Of a stretch of DNA of 64,000 nt, positions 31,653 through 39,614 are shown one piece after another. The position numbers and the translations under genes are program-made. The stretch covers positions 744,001-808,000 of the forward strand of contig CAWBSE010000004.1 of the NCBI GenBank assembly GCA_963791425.1. The letters are read 5' to 3'. The notes beneath the pieces are model-generated. The model searched no databases. It worked only from the letters and a program-made list of their open reading frames with translations, and was not told the origin of the DNA. This stretch comes from DATBLE01 sp963791425. GTDB taxonomy: Bacteria; Actinomycetota; Thermoleophilia; Gaiellales; Gaiellaceae. Position 1 is the stretch's first letter. Every line of letters begins with the position of its first letter.

Positions 31653-32066
31653 TCAGCGGCGCGCAGGCTCGACCACCGTAACCGGGATCGTGTATCTCGA
31701 CCGGGCGGCGTCGACGATTCCCTCCTCGAACCAGTTGGCATCACCGTCTCCGTGCACGGCGAACACGATCTCGTCGGCGGGGAACTCGCGGAGCCCGTCG
31801 TCGGCGGCCTGGAGCGGGTCGTGCGAGCCGATATGGCCGCGGGCTTCGATGCCTCGCTCGGCAAACGCCTGCAGCGTGGCGTCGAGGCGCTCCTGCGCGT
31901 CGCGGTAGGCCTGCTCGTCACCCGTCCAGCGAGCCGTTCGGGAGCCGAGGGCGGGCGCGACCACGAACACCGCGTTCCGGCCGTTGCCGGTGACCGTCGA
32001 GCCAAGGACGCCGGGATCGCACGCAGCGTCAGCGACGAGCAGCACCCGGTGCGTGTCGTCGTCCAT
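31653..32066 (-). CDS. universal-stress-protein-like protein
   Basis: 137 aa. Strand pattern RVLLVADAACDPGVLG, NAVFVVAPALGSRTARW, RLDATLQAFAERGIEARGHI, DPLQAADDGLREFPADEIVF and IPVTVVEPARR follows the alpha/beta fold of UspA-like proteins, without the G-2x-G-9x-G(S/T) ATP motif. A variant in which nucleotide binding is lost is likely. ATG 32066 has AAGGAAAGG just upstream, a real Shine-Dalgarno, unlike many neighbours. It converges with the 30846-31643 gene. Confidence 0.65.
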   Translation of the reverse strand: MDDDTHRVLLVADAACDPGVLGSTVTGNGRNAVFVVAPALGSRTARWTGDEQAYRDAQERLDATLQAFAERGIEARGHIGSHDPLQAADDGLREFPADEIVFAVHGDGDANWFEEGIVDAARSRYTIPVTVVEPARR

Positions 32067-32113
32067 GGCCTTTCCTTTCCGCACCGGGACGGGTTTCGAA
32101 ACCTCCGGCGTGT

Positions 32114-32239
32114 CTACGGCAGCGTCTCCCACCTCCGGAACGCCACCGTCGTGCACTCGTAGACGAACGCGCAGATCAGGGCCGCGCCGACCAGGCCGAC
32201 GAGCCCCCCGACGAGCAGAATCCACGCCCAGACAGGCAT
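32114..32239 (-). CDS. 41-aa single-helix membrane protein
   Basis: MPVWAWILLVGGLVGLVGAA begins a single hydrophobic helix (about residues 4-27), followed by a short Cys-containing polar tail (FRRWETLP end). A strong ribosome site (GAAGGGAG) lies 9 nt before ATG 32239, which is the main evidence for translation. It precedes the USP-like gene by about 50 bp on the same strand and may share its transcript. Function unknown. Confidence 0.6.
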   Translation of the reverse strand: MPVWAWILLVGGLVGLVGAALICAFVYECTTVAFRRWETLP

Positions 32240-32328
32240 GACACTCCCTTCGGTCGGATCATGAAGGGCGAAGTATCGTTCCGCACGAAGCCCCGCGCAT
32301 CGGCAAAAACGATCAATCGACAAGCCGT

Positions 32329-32334
32329 TACGCT
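32329..32334 (+). promoter_or_regulatory. -10 element (TACGCT) of the SnoaL-like gene
   Basis: TACGCT ends 6 nt before ATG 32341. Confidence 0.4.
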
Positions 32335-32340
32335 CACCCC

Positions 32341-32763
32341 ATGAGCCTCGAATCGGTCGAAGTCGTCGTTCGCGGATACCGCGCGTTCATCGACGGGGAC
32401 TTCGAGGCGATCGCCGAACTGCTCGACGATGACGTCGAGTGGTACCCGCTCGACGCCGGGCCGCAGTCGTTCGTCGACCACGCCGAGGCGCTCGGGGTCG
32501 TCGCCGAGCGCTACCGCGAGCAGTACCGCGTCGAGCTCGAGCGCTGCGTCGGCGTCGGCGACCAGGTCGTCGTCGGCTTCCGTGCCTCGAAGGAGGAACG
32601 CGACGCGCACGACACCCGGCCGCTCCAGTCACGGCGCAAGTTCAGCGTCGAGCGCTACTCGGCGATCGTGACGATCCGCGACGGGCGCGTCGTCAAGGTC
32701 CAGGACTTCGTGCACCTCGACGAGGCGTTCGCGGCGGCCGGGATCGACCCCGAGCCCAGCTGA
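32341..32763 (+). CDS. SnoaL-like / nuclear transport factor 2 fold protein
   Basis: 140 aa. The cone-shaped NTF2-like fold is indicated by VVVRGYRAFIDGDFEAIAEL, LLDDDVEWYPLDAG, ERYREQYRVELERCVGVGD, QVVVGFRASKEERDAHD and YSAIVTIRDGRVVKVQDF VHLDEAFAAAGI. Such proteins include ketosteroid isomerases, polyketide cyclases and unassigned stress proteins; active-site residues do not single out one. Monocistronic, leaderless start at ATG. Confidence 0.75.
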   Translation: MSLESVEVVVRGYRAFIDGDFEAIAELLDDDVEWYPLDAGPQSFVDHAEALGVVAERYREQYRVELERCVGVGDQVVVGFRASKEERDAHDTRPLQSRRKFSVERYSAIVTIRDGRVVKVQDFVHLDEAFAAAGIDPEPS

Positions 32764-32766
32764 CGA

Positions 32767-33078
32767 TCAGCCGCGCTTGAACAACGACGAGAAGAAGCCG
32801 CGCTGCGGCTCCGCGGCGGCCGGCTCCGGCTCGATCTCGGGCTCCGGCTCCGGCTCCGGCTCGGGTTCCGGCTCGGGCACGACCTCGAGCACGGGCTCGG
32901 GCTCCGGTTCGCGCTCCGGCACAGCCTCGAGCACGAGCGGCGCGGGCTCGACCGCTGCCTCGGCCTCCGCCTCGGGCTCCGGGGCTCTCCACGGATCGGC
33001 GTCGCGCCGGGCGCGGCTGCGCTCCAGATCGCCGCGGATCGCCGCGCGCATGTCGTCGAGTTGACTCTGATCTCTCAT
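32767..33078 (-). CDS. acidic low-complexity protein with Glu-Pro repeats
   Basis: 103 aa. N-terminus MRDQSQLDDMRAAIRGDLER, then about 50 residues rich in Glu-Pro dipeptides (EPEPEPEPEPEPEIEPEP in part) and a short C-terminus AEPQRGFFSSLFKRG. The DNA shows an array of near-identical GGCTCC/GGCTCG hexamers at about 32820-32880. Such segments act as stiff extended spacers. Function unknown; ATG 33078 has GGGGAG upstream. Confidence 0.6.
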   Translation of the reverse strand: MRDQSQLDDMRAAIRGDLERSRARRDADPWRAPEPEAEAEAAVEPAPLVLEAVPEREPEPEPVLEVVPEPEPEPEPEPEPEIEPEPAAAEPQRGFFSSLFKRG

Positions 33079-33110
33079 GCCCGCGGAGTTCTCCCCGGGC
33101 GGCCGATCTC

Positions 33111-34622
33111 CTACCGAGCGCCCAATTCGTGCAGCAGCGGCCCGGTGTCGAGCGGGTCATACCCCAGGCGCATCGCGATCTCCTCGCTCGAGGGCTTCGT
33201 GCCCTCGAAGAAGAGCGCGCGCAGGCGGTCGCCCGTCTCGGGGCTCCGCCACCAGTCCTCGCCGACTTCCTCGACCAGCCGCGCGCGCAGCTGCGACGAG
33301 CGGATCCAGGCGCGGAGATAGTCGGCCGAGTAGAAGCCCGCGTCCATGTCGGAGATGAACCCGTCGCGACGGTAGCGGACACCCGTGGCGGCGGTCAGCT
33401 TCTCGGCGTAGCCGTCGGACGTCCCGCCGTCCGTCGCGAACCGCGTCCAGAAGTCGAGCTCGAACTCCAGCTTCGCGGCGTAGCGCCGGTACAGCAGCGC
33501 CTCGAGGAACGTCGTCGCCTCGGCGTTCTGCACGGCCTCCTCGTCGGACAGCCCGAAGTGGAGCGCGTGCCAACCCGGCTCGCGTGAGATCGCCTCGACG
33601 ATGTACGAGTAGATCTCGGTGAGTGCGTGGTCGCGCGAGAGGCGGCGGAAGGTGTACGGCAGCGAGGGGTCGCAGCCCGCGTAGTGGAGCGCGTGGCCGG
33701 CCTCGTGCAGGAACGCCTGGTAGTCGTGCAGACCGCCCTGCGCGCGGGTGATCAGGTGGACGACGGTCGGCGGGTCGGACGCGATCACGCAGGCCCGCGG
33801 CGCCTTCTGCGGCCGGTCGTCCAGGTCGGGCCGGATGTTCGGGTCGCCGGCGAGGTCGAAACCGAGCTCCTTCAGCGTTGCCAGGCAGACCTCGGTTGCG
33901 CGCTCCTTCGTGTACGTGGACTCGAGCGGCGAGAGCCGGCGCATGTACGCCATGTGGTACGAGCGCGGCTCGTCGTCGCGGTCCGGGCCGAGGACGCGCT
34001 CGAACCAGGTCTCGCGCATGCGCAGGTACGCCTCGGTGGACGCGGCGGCCGTCTCGGCCAGCGCCGACGCCAGCGTGCGCAGCGAGATGCCCTTTTCCTC
34101 TTCGTTGCGGGCGACCGGGTCGGGCTCGCCGGACAGGTCGGCCGAGAGCTCCTCCCCCGCACGCGCCAGGTCGAGCCGGTCGTCGTTGAAGCTTGCGTTC
34201 AGCTCGGCGTAGACGTCGCCCAGCTCCTCGCGGTCGGCATACCCGTCGACCACCGCGAGCTTCGCCTGGGCGGTGCGCAGTGGCATCTCCTCGCCCTGGA
34301 ACGTCAGGCGCGCCGCCAGCTGGCGGTTCTCCAGCTCGTCCTCGCGCTCGACCAGCTCGGCGGAGACGATGCCGCCCTCGCAGACCTTGCGCAGCCGGTA
34401 GAGCTGCTCGCGGTCGTCGCCCTGCGCCCCGCTCTCGGCCTCGTGCAGCGCCTGGAGCTGGTCGCGGGTGAACAGGTCGGCGTAGCGGGCGACGATCTCG
34501 GCCTGCTCCGACGTCTCTTTCTCGCCGACGCGCACGGCGCGACCCTCCTCCGAGCTCTCGAAGAGGAACTGCTTGAGCCGCGACTCGTAGTCGAGCGGCG
34601 TGTACACGCCCGTGGCCGTCAC
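33111..34622 (-). CDS. M3-like zinc metallopeptidase
   Basis: 503 aa, mostly helical. The zinc motif is FLHEAGHALHYAG (HEXGHXXH, about residues 300-307), followed about 25 residues on by DHALTEIYSYIVEA, which could supply the third Glu ligand. The N-terminal helical region (YLRMRETWFERVLG, LASALAETAAASTEAY) and C-terminal helices resemble thimet/oligoendopeptidase F-type folds. It would cleave short peptides in the cytoplasm; there is no signal peptide. The exact subfamily is uncertain. GTG 34622 overlaps the response regulator stop (GTGA). Confidence 0.75.
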   Translation of the reverse strand: MTATGVYTPLDYESRLKQFLFESSEEGRAVRVGEKETSEQAEIVARYADLFTRDQLQALHEAESGAQGDDREQLYRLRKVCEGGIVSAELVEREDELENRQLAARLTFQGEEMPLRTAQAKLAVVDGYADREELGDVYAELNASFNDDRLDLARAGEELSADLSGEPDPVARNEEEKGISLRTLASALAETAAASTEAYLRMRETWFERVLGPDRDDEPRSYHMAYMRRLSPLESTYTKERATEVCLATLKELGFDLAGDPNIRPDLDDRPQKAPRACVIASDPPTVVHLITRAQGGLHDYQAFLHEAGHALHYAGCDPSLPYTFRRLSRDHALTEIYSYIVEAISREPGWHALHFGLSDEEAVQNAEATTFLEALLYRRYAAKLEFELDFWTRFATDGGTSDGYAEKLTAATGVRYRRDGFISDMDAGFYSADYLRAWIRSSQLRARLVEEVGEDWWRSPETGDRLRALFFEGTKPSSEEIAMRLGYDPLDTGPLLHELGAR

Positions 34623-34987
34623 GGGGCGGAATCTACCTGCACGAGCCGCTCGACCGTCGCCGCCAACTGGTCGATCTCGAAGGGCTTCGGGATCACCGCA
34701 TCCGCCAGCCCGTCGAGCGCGTCGGCAGGCTCCGTCCCGGTGAACAGCGCGGCCGGAGGGCGGCCCGGCCCGAGCTCCCGGAGGAGGTCGCGGCCGTCGC
34801 CGTCACCGAGGTGGACGTCGACGAGCAACGCGTCCACGTGCTCACGCGCGAGCAGGTCGCGGGCCTCCCCCGCTGAGGCGGCCTCGAGGACGCGGTAGCC
34901 GTCGAGCTCGAGGTTGACGCGGCAGAGCAGCCGCAGCGACGTATCGTCGTCGACGACCAGCACCGTTGCGGAATCCCCATCCCCCAA
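34619..34987 (-). CDS. orphan single-domain response regulator
   Basis: 122 aa, one receiver domain and no output domain. Acidic pocket VLVVDDDTSL, phospho-acceptor Asp in ALLVDVHLGDGDG (about residue 60), Thr in ALFTG and Lys in VIPKPFE are all present, so it should be phosphorylatable. No histidine kinase lies nearby. TTG 34987 is chosen because TACACT ends 8 nt upstream; a GTG eight codons later is an alternative with a G-rich upstream. Its stop overlaps the peptidase start. Confidence 0.85.
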   Translation of the reverse strand: MGDGDSATVLVVDDDTSLRLLCRVNLELDGYRVLEAASAGEARDLLAREHVDALLVDVHLGDGDGRDLLRELGPGRPPAALFTGTEPADALDGLADAVIPKPFEIDQLAATVERLVQVDSAP

Positions 34988-34995
34988 GCAGCAAG

Positions 34996-35016
34996 AGTGT
35001 AGTGGGGCGATATGAT
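34996..35016. promoter_or_regulatory. divergent pair of leaderless -10 elements
   Basis: Minus-strand TACACT (34996-35001) serves TTG 34987 and plus-strand TATGAT (35011-35016) serves TTG 35026, separated by 9 bp. Both genes would start within 38 bp of each other. Confidence 0.45.
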
Positions 35017-35025
35017 CGACCCGGG

Positions 35026-35583
35026 TTGCGGGAGACAACCGGTACCAGCGCCGCCCGGCAGTACGCGGGCACGATGGCCGGCTTCTGGAGCGGGCTGTCG
35101 GGGACGCTGCGCGCGCTCGATGCGATCGCAGCCGACTCGCAACGCCTCGACGAGGACGCGATCGGCCCGCTGCGGACACTCCAGTACCGGCTGCACCGGT
35201 CGAGTGAGCTGCTCGAGGGCGTGCACCCGCCGGCCGGAGCCCGGGGCGCGCACGACGAGCTCCGCGAGGCGCTGGTCGACGCACGCGACGCGACCGCCGA
35301 CATGGTCGAGGCGATCGACGTCGGCGGTCCCGACCTCGCCCGCGAGCTGCTGTTCGAGTGGCGCGGCGCGCTCTTCCGCGTCCAGCTCGCTCGCATGCGG
35401 CTCGGCGTGAAGCCGGAGCCGGCGCCCGTGCAACCGCCGCAGGCCTACTCGGCCGCCGCGGCGAGCGGGCTGGCCGTGCTCGGCGCGGTCGCGTTCGTCG
35501 CCGGTGCGGCGCTGATCCTCTGGCCGCTCTGGGCGGCCGGGCTCGCGCTCGTCGCCGGCGGGCTACTGGTTCAGCGCGGCTGA
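35026..35583 (+). CDS. hypothetical membrane-anchored helical protein
   Basis: 185 aa, not recognised. Long soluble helices (SGLSGTLRALDAIAADSQRL, LRTLQYRLHRSSELLEGVHP, DELREALVDARDATADMVEA) precede two C-terminal membrane helices (AASGLAVLGAVAFVAGAALI, LWPLWAAGLALVAGGLLVQ). Start chosen at TTG 35026, 9 nt after TATGAT; the first ATG is at 35074. The 3' end overlaps that of gltX by 21 bp, converging. Confidence 0.65.
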   Translation: MRETTGTSAARQYAGTMAGFWSGLSGTLRALDAIAADSQRLDEDAIGPLRTLQYRLHRSSELLEGVHPPAGARGAHDELREALVDARDATADMVEAIDVGGPDLARELLFEWRGALFRVQLARMRLGVKPEPAPVQPPQAYSAAAASGLAVLGAVAFVAGAALILWPLWAAGLALVAGGLLVQRG

Positions 35584-36832
35584 TCGTGCGTCCCTGATCC
35601 GCGCGAGCGTCTCGTCGCGGCCGAGCAGCTCGATGCTCTCGAACAGGCCCGGCGAGATCGTCGAACCGGTGACGGCGACTCGGATCGACTGGAACGCCTG
35701 CCGTGGCTTCTGGCCGACGCCGTCGGCGAGGTCGCGCAGCGCCTGCTCGATCGCCTCGACGGTGAACGGCTCGACCGTCGCGAGCGCCTCCTCGGCGGCG
35801 GCGAGCACGGTCTGATCGAGTGCCGCTGCGTCGTACCCGTTATTCCGCTCGAAGAAGAAGCCGGCGTACTCCGGGTACTGGCCGAGCCGCTCGATCTTCT
35901 CCTGGACGAGCGGACCGGTCGCGCGGATCTCGGCCTCCGGCCAGGTCGTGCCCCTGTTCGCGCAGGTACGCGACCAGTGCGTCTGCGTAGGCGTCCTGGT
36001 CGAGCGCGCGCAGGTATGCGCCGTTCATCCAGTCGAGCTTCTCGTAGTCGAGCGTCGCCGGGCTGCCGCCGACCCGCTCGAGCGTGAACCGGCGGACGAG
36101 CTCGTCGCGATCCATGATCGTCGTCTCGCCGTCGGGCGCCCAGCCGAGAAGCGCGAGGAAGTTCATCAACGCCGGCGGGATGTACCCGGCCTCACGGAGC
36201 TCGTCCACCGACGTGGCGCCGTGCCGCTTCGAGAGCTTCTTCCCGTCGTCGCCGAGCACGTCGGGGACGTGCGCGTACACAGGCGCCTCGTGACCGAGCG
36301 CGGCGAGGATCTGCAGTTGCTTCGGAGTGTTCGACACGTGGTCGCGGCCGCGGATCACGTGGGTGATCGCGTCGTCCATGTCCTCGACCGGGTTCGCGAA
36401 GTTGTAGGTCGGTCGCCCGTCGCCGCGGACGAGCACGAGATCCTCGAGCTGGTCGTTCGGCACCTCGATCCGCCCAAGGACGGCGTCGTCCCAGCCGGTG
36501 ACGCCCTCGTCGGGCATCCGGAAGCGGATCGCGCCCTCGTCCTCGTACGCCCTGCCGTCGGCGAGCAGCTGCCGGGCGAGCTCGCGGCAACGGTCCATCG
36601 CGTCGAGCTGGAAGGTCACCTCGCCGTCCCAGTCGATCCCGAGCCACTGCAGCGAGCGCTGGATCTGCTCGGTCGCCTCGGCGACCTCGCGGCTGGTGTC
36701 GGTGTTCTCGATGCGCAGCAGGCACTCGCCGCCGCGTCCGCGCGCGAACAGCCAGTTGAAGAGGAACGTGCGGACGCCGCCGATGTGGAGGAACCCGGTC
36801 GGGCTCGGGGCCATTCTCACGCGCACACTCAT
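35563..36832 (-). CDS. gltX: glutamyl-tRNA synthetase (frame interrupted by one extra base)
   Basis: Class I synthetase. ATG 36832 gives MSVRVRMAPSPTGFLHIGGV with the HIGH-type motif, then RIENTDTSREVAEA, YEDEGAIRF, NFANPVEDMDDAITHVIRG, KLSKRHGATSV (KMSKS-type), then AYLREQGHDL. At about plus 35937-35941 the frame must drop one base to continue AEIRATGPLVQEKIERLGQY, GYDAAALDQTVLAAAEEAL, ending with the SPGLFESIELLGRDETLARI segment. The repaired product is about 420 aa, shorter than many GluRS but with a complete catalytic core. Essential in most bacteria, so an assembly error is likely. It overlaps the MFS stop (ATGA). Confidence 0.88.
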
Positions 36833-38079
36833 GCAGTGATCGTAGTCGGGGTCGCGTGACGGCCGATCTTCCAGACCGACGGGATCAGCAGCATGCTCGA
36901 GTTCAGGACGAGGATCGCGCCCGCGGCGAGCCAGGCGGTGTTCGACACGCCGATCCCGGCGGCGAGCAGGCCTGCCCCTACCAGCCCCAGCGGCGTGAGC
37001 ACGAACGAGCCGAGCGAGTCGTACGAGCTGACCCGCGACTGCGTCTGCTCCGGCACCTCGCGCTGGAAGATCGTGAACCACAGCGTCAGATGGATCGCGA
37101 TCCCGAGCCCGGCGCAGAACGCCGCGGCGGCGATCACGTACGTCGGCGCGTGGAGGGCGAGTGCAACGAGTTGGCCGACGACGGGCAGCGGCCAGAGGAT
37201 GCACGCGACCAGCGGGAGCTTCGGCCGGTAGCGCAGCGCGAAGAACCCGCCGACGACCGCACCGATCCCGTTCGCGACGAGGATCTTCGCCCACGCGCCT
37301 GCGCCGCCGAGGTGCTCTTTCGCGACGATCGGGCCGAGCACGGGCCAGAACATGAAGAAGAAGTTCCCGATTCCGAAGACCACCACGGTCGACCAGAGCC
37401 AGGTGCGGGAGGTGAACTCGTCCCAGCCCTCGCGCAGTTCGCGGAGGAAGTGCGGATGCTCCGTGGGCGCTGCGCGCGCGGGGATGTGGATCTGCGTGAG
37501 CAGGAGCGCCGCGCCCGCGAACGAGGCGGCGTCGATCGCGAGGGCGATCCCCGGGCTGCCGGCGACGACGATGATCCCGCCGATCGCAGGCCCGACCACG
37601 AAGATCAGGTTCCGCATCATCCCGCGCAGCGCGTTCGCCTCCTGCAGCCGCGCGTCGCTGACCGTCTGCGGCACCAGGCCCGTCTCGGCGGGGATCACGA
37701 ACGCGTCGGCCGCGCCGTAGACGACCTGGAGCACGACGAGCAGCACGAGCGTCGCGTGGCCGGAGAGGACGACGGCCGCGGTCGCCGCCTGCGCCGCGCC
37801 CTGACCGATCGCCGCCCCGACCAGGATCCGGTTGCGCGGCAGCCGGTCGGAGAGCACGCCGCCGTACAGGACGAGCGCTCCGTTGGCGAGCTGCCGGCCG
37901 GCGAAGACGATCGCCAGGTAGACCGGCTTCGGCGATCCGGTCAGGTCGAGGACGGCGAACGCCAGCGCGATGCCGGCGACCGAGTCGCCGAGCGTCGAGA
38001 TCGTCGACGCCGAGAAGAAGAGACGGTACGGCCGCTCGCGCAGCGGCGCGAGCCGTGCGGGGAGGGAGACCGACGGCAC
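36829..38079 (-). CDS. MFS transporter
   Basis: 416 aa with twelve predicted helices. N-terminal RERPYRLFFSASTISTLGDS and GVLSDRLPRNRILVGAA (motif A region between helices 2 and 3), DAFVIPAETGLVPQTV, and the second half WSTVVVFGIGNFFFMFWPVL and GIAIHLTLWFTIFQREVPEQ fit the drug:H+ antiporter-like family (MFS_3). Substrate unknown. GTG 38079 lies 7 nt from the -10 shared with nfo. gltX follows with overlapping codons, so the synthetase is probably cotranscribed. Confidence 0.85.
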   Translation of the reverse strand: MPSVSLPARLAPLRERPYRLFFSASTISTLGDSVAGIALAFAVLDLTGSPKPVYLAIVFAGRQLANGALVLYGGVLSDRLPRNRILVGAAIGQGAAQAATAAVVLSGHATLVLLVVLQVVYGAADAFVIPAETGLVPQTVSDARLQEANALRGMMRNLIFVVGPAIGGIIVVAGSPGIALAIDAASFAGAALLLTQIHIPARAAPTEHPHFLRELREGWDEFTSRTWLWSTVVVFGIGNFFFMFWPVLGPIVAKEHLGGAGAWAKILVANGIGAVVGGFFALRYRPKLPLVACILWPLPVVGQLVALALHAPTYVIAAAAFCAGLGIAIHLTLWFTIFQREVPEQTQSRVSSYDSLGSFVLTPLGLVGAGLLAAGIGVSNTAWLAAGAILVLNSSMLLIPSVWKIGRHATPTTITA

Positions 38080-38085
38080 GGCGGG

Positions 38086-38092
38086 TAGCGTA
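38086..38092. promoter_or_regulatory. bidirectional -10 element shared by nfo and the MFS gene
   Basis: The heptamer TAGCGTA reads as TAGCGT on the plus strand (7 nt before GTG 38099) and TACGCT on the minus strand (7 nt before GTG 38079). The two hexamers overlap by 5 bp, and the entire intergenic region is 19 bp. Confidence 0.55.
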
Positions 38093-38098
38093 CGTCCC

Positions 38099-38947
38099 GT
38101 GCTGTACGGCGCTCACTGCTCGGGCGGGGTCAAGAAGGCGCTCGACCGCGCGGCCGAGCTCGAGGCCGGGTCGCTCCAGCTCTTCGTCCAGAGCCCGCGG
38201 ATGTGGCGGTTCCCCGCCCACGATCCGAAGGACATCGCCGCCTTCCGCGCGCGGCGCGAGGAGCTCGGGATCGGTGCGGTTGTCGTCCACGGGCTCTACC
38301 TGGTCAACCTCGCCAGCCCGAACGACGAGTTCTACGAGAAGAGCATCGCGACGATGAGCGCGACGATGGACGCGTCGTCGGCGATCGGCGCGGACGGCGT
38401 GATCTTCCACGTCGGGTCGCACCTCGGCACCGGGTTCGATGCGGGCCTCGAGAGGGTCGTCCCGGCGATGGAGCAGATCCTCGAGCACAGCTCCGAGACG
38501 ACGTGGCTGCTGATGGAGAACTCTGCGGGCGCCGGCGGCACGATCGGGCGCTCACCCGACGAGCTCGTCGCGCTGTACGAGGCGTGCGGCAAGCACGATC
38601 GGCTCGGCATCTGCCTCGACTCGTGCCACCTCTGGGTCTCGGGCTACGACGTCACCGACAAGGCCGCGCTCGACGCGCTGCTCGGCGACCTCGACAAGCG
38701 CATCGGCCTCGACCGGCTCCGCGCGCTGCACGTCAACGACGCGAAGGCGCCCCTCGGCTCGAACAAGGACCGCCACGAGAACCTGCTCGACGGCCTGATG
38801 GGCGAAGGCCTCGGCACGTTCCTCGCCCACCCCGCCGTCCAGGGACTCCCCGCGGTGATGGAGGTACCGGGCGACGACGGCCACGGCCCCGGCGCGGCCG
38901 ACATGAAGAAGCTCGCCGAGCTGCACGAGCGCGGGCTCGCCGCCTGA
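38099..38947 (+). CDS. nfo: endonuclease IV (AP endonuclease family 2)
   Basis: 282 aa TIM-barrel, zinc-dependent, cuts abasic sites during base excision repair. It starts VLYGAHCSGGVKKALDRAAE, then ELEAGSLQLFVQSPRMW, AVVVHGLYLVNLASP (metal His), DGVIFHVGSHLG, ENSAGAGGTIG (metal Glu), LGICLDSCHLWVSGYDV (signature with Asp and His) and LHVNDAKAPLGSNKDRHEN (last metal ligands), ending LPAVMEVPGDDGHG. All zinc ligands expected of Nfo are visible. Monocistronic, with a palindrome 60 bp after the stop. Confidence 0.93.
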   Translation: MLYGAHCSGGVKKALDRAAELEAGSLQLFVQSPRMWRFPAHDPKDIAAFRARREELGIGAVVVHGLYLVNLASPNDEFYEKSIATMSATMDASSAIGADGVIFHVGSHLGTGFDAGLERVVPAMEQILEHSSETTWLLMENSAGAGGTIGRSPDELVALYEACGKHDRLGICLDSCHLWVSGYDVTDKAALDALLGDLDKRIGLDRLRALHVNDAKAPLGSNKDRHENLLDGLMGEGLGTFLAHPAVQGLPAVMEVPGDDGHGPGAADMKKLAELHERGLAA

Positions 38948-39006
38948 ACCCAGACCGTCCTCGAAGGACACGTCCCTTGACCCCCGAGCCGCTTTCCGGT
39001 TCGGAC

Positions 39007-39031
39007 ACGTCCTGTGCCTGGCACCGGACGT
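39007..39031. repeat. REP-like palindrome between convergent genes
   Basis: ACGTCCTGTGCC and GGCACCGGACGT pair at 11 of 12 positions around a 1-base centre. Nearby GGACACGTCC occurs twice (38966-38975 and 39003-39012). Position between the 3' ends of nfo and the Cys-rich gene suits a bidirectional terminator; the motif may also be a dispersed element. Confidence 0.5.
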
Positions 39032-39109
39032 GGCCGTTTGGGCCATGGCGACCGGGTGTGTGGCGGACTGGTCCGGTTCAGACGACGAGCGGCCCGCGGT
39101 AGACGGTTC

Positions 39110-39514
39110 TCAGCGAACCTGCGCGAAGACGCGGAAGGTCGGCCGGCCGACCGGAAGCTCGGAGAACTCGGGGTTCTGGCAGCCGAGGTCGTCGGTGCGG
39201 CCGCGGTAGGTCTCCTCGACCTCGACCTTGCACATCGGCAGCGGCTGCCTCCGCGAGCGCACCGCGCCGAACCCGCCCCGGAGCGCCTCAGCCTCGCGCA
39301 GGAGGTCGGCGTCGATCTCGACCTCGTAGATCTTCTGCATGCACCCGATGTACGTGTGACCGAACTCCTCGTACGCGTAGACGAACGGGCAGGCGCGGTC
39401 GATGCAGGCGGCCGGGTAGACGATCTTGTCGCAGTGCACCTCGCAGCGCCGGCACTCGACCTCGTCCTGAGGCCTGAGCGGCAGCGACTGGGCTGCTGTG
39501 CGTGCGAGCTCCAC
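39110..39514 (-). CDS. cysteine-rich hypothetical protein
   Basis: 134 aa. Cysteines are clustered: VECRRCEVHCDKIVYPAACI, DRACPFVYAYE, YIGCMQKIYE, PMCKVEVEET and DDLGCQNPEF, eight in all, the first five in a CxxCx3Cx9Cx4C pattern. This suggests a bound metal (Zn) or an Fe-S cluster. The conserved aromatic stretch CPFVYAYEEFGHTYIGC looks diagnostic, but I cannot name the family. GTG 39514 is used; CAGAAT lies 6 nt upstream. A TTG at 39550 is a less likely start. Confidence 0.7.
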   Translation of the reverse strand: MELARTAAQSLPLRPQDEVECRRCEVHCDKIVYPAACIDRACPFVYAYEEFGHTYIGCMQKIYEVEIDADLLREAEALRGGFGAVRSRRQPLPMCKVEVEETYRGRTDDLGCQNPEFSELPVGRPTFRVFAQVR

Positions 39515-39600
39515 GGGGTGATTCTGCGGACTCGCTTCGACGCTGCGCAAGTCTTGACAAACAGGTGCCGTTCAGGCATGGGTCGGCGCCGGCGGGCCGG

Positions 39601-39606
39601 TAGGCT
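39601..39606 (+). promoter_or_regulatory. -10 element (TAGGCT) of the cax gene
   Basis: TAGGCT ends 8 nt before GTG 39615. A TTGACA at 39554-39559 is too far upstream to be its -35 box. Confidence 0.4.
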
Positions 39607-39614
39607 TGGCCCTC

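Noticed and set aside
32820..32890. GGCTCC/GGCTCG hexamer array as a CRISPR or VNTR
   Set aside because: The array is in frame within a Glu-Pro-rich protein and lacks spacers; it is a coding low-complexity repeat.
39554..39559. TTGACA as the -35 box of cax
   Set aside because: It lies about 41 bp before the TAGGCT -10 candidate; the spacing is far from 16-18 bp.
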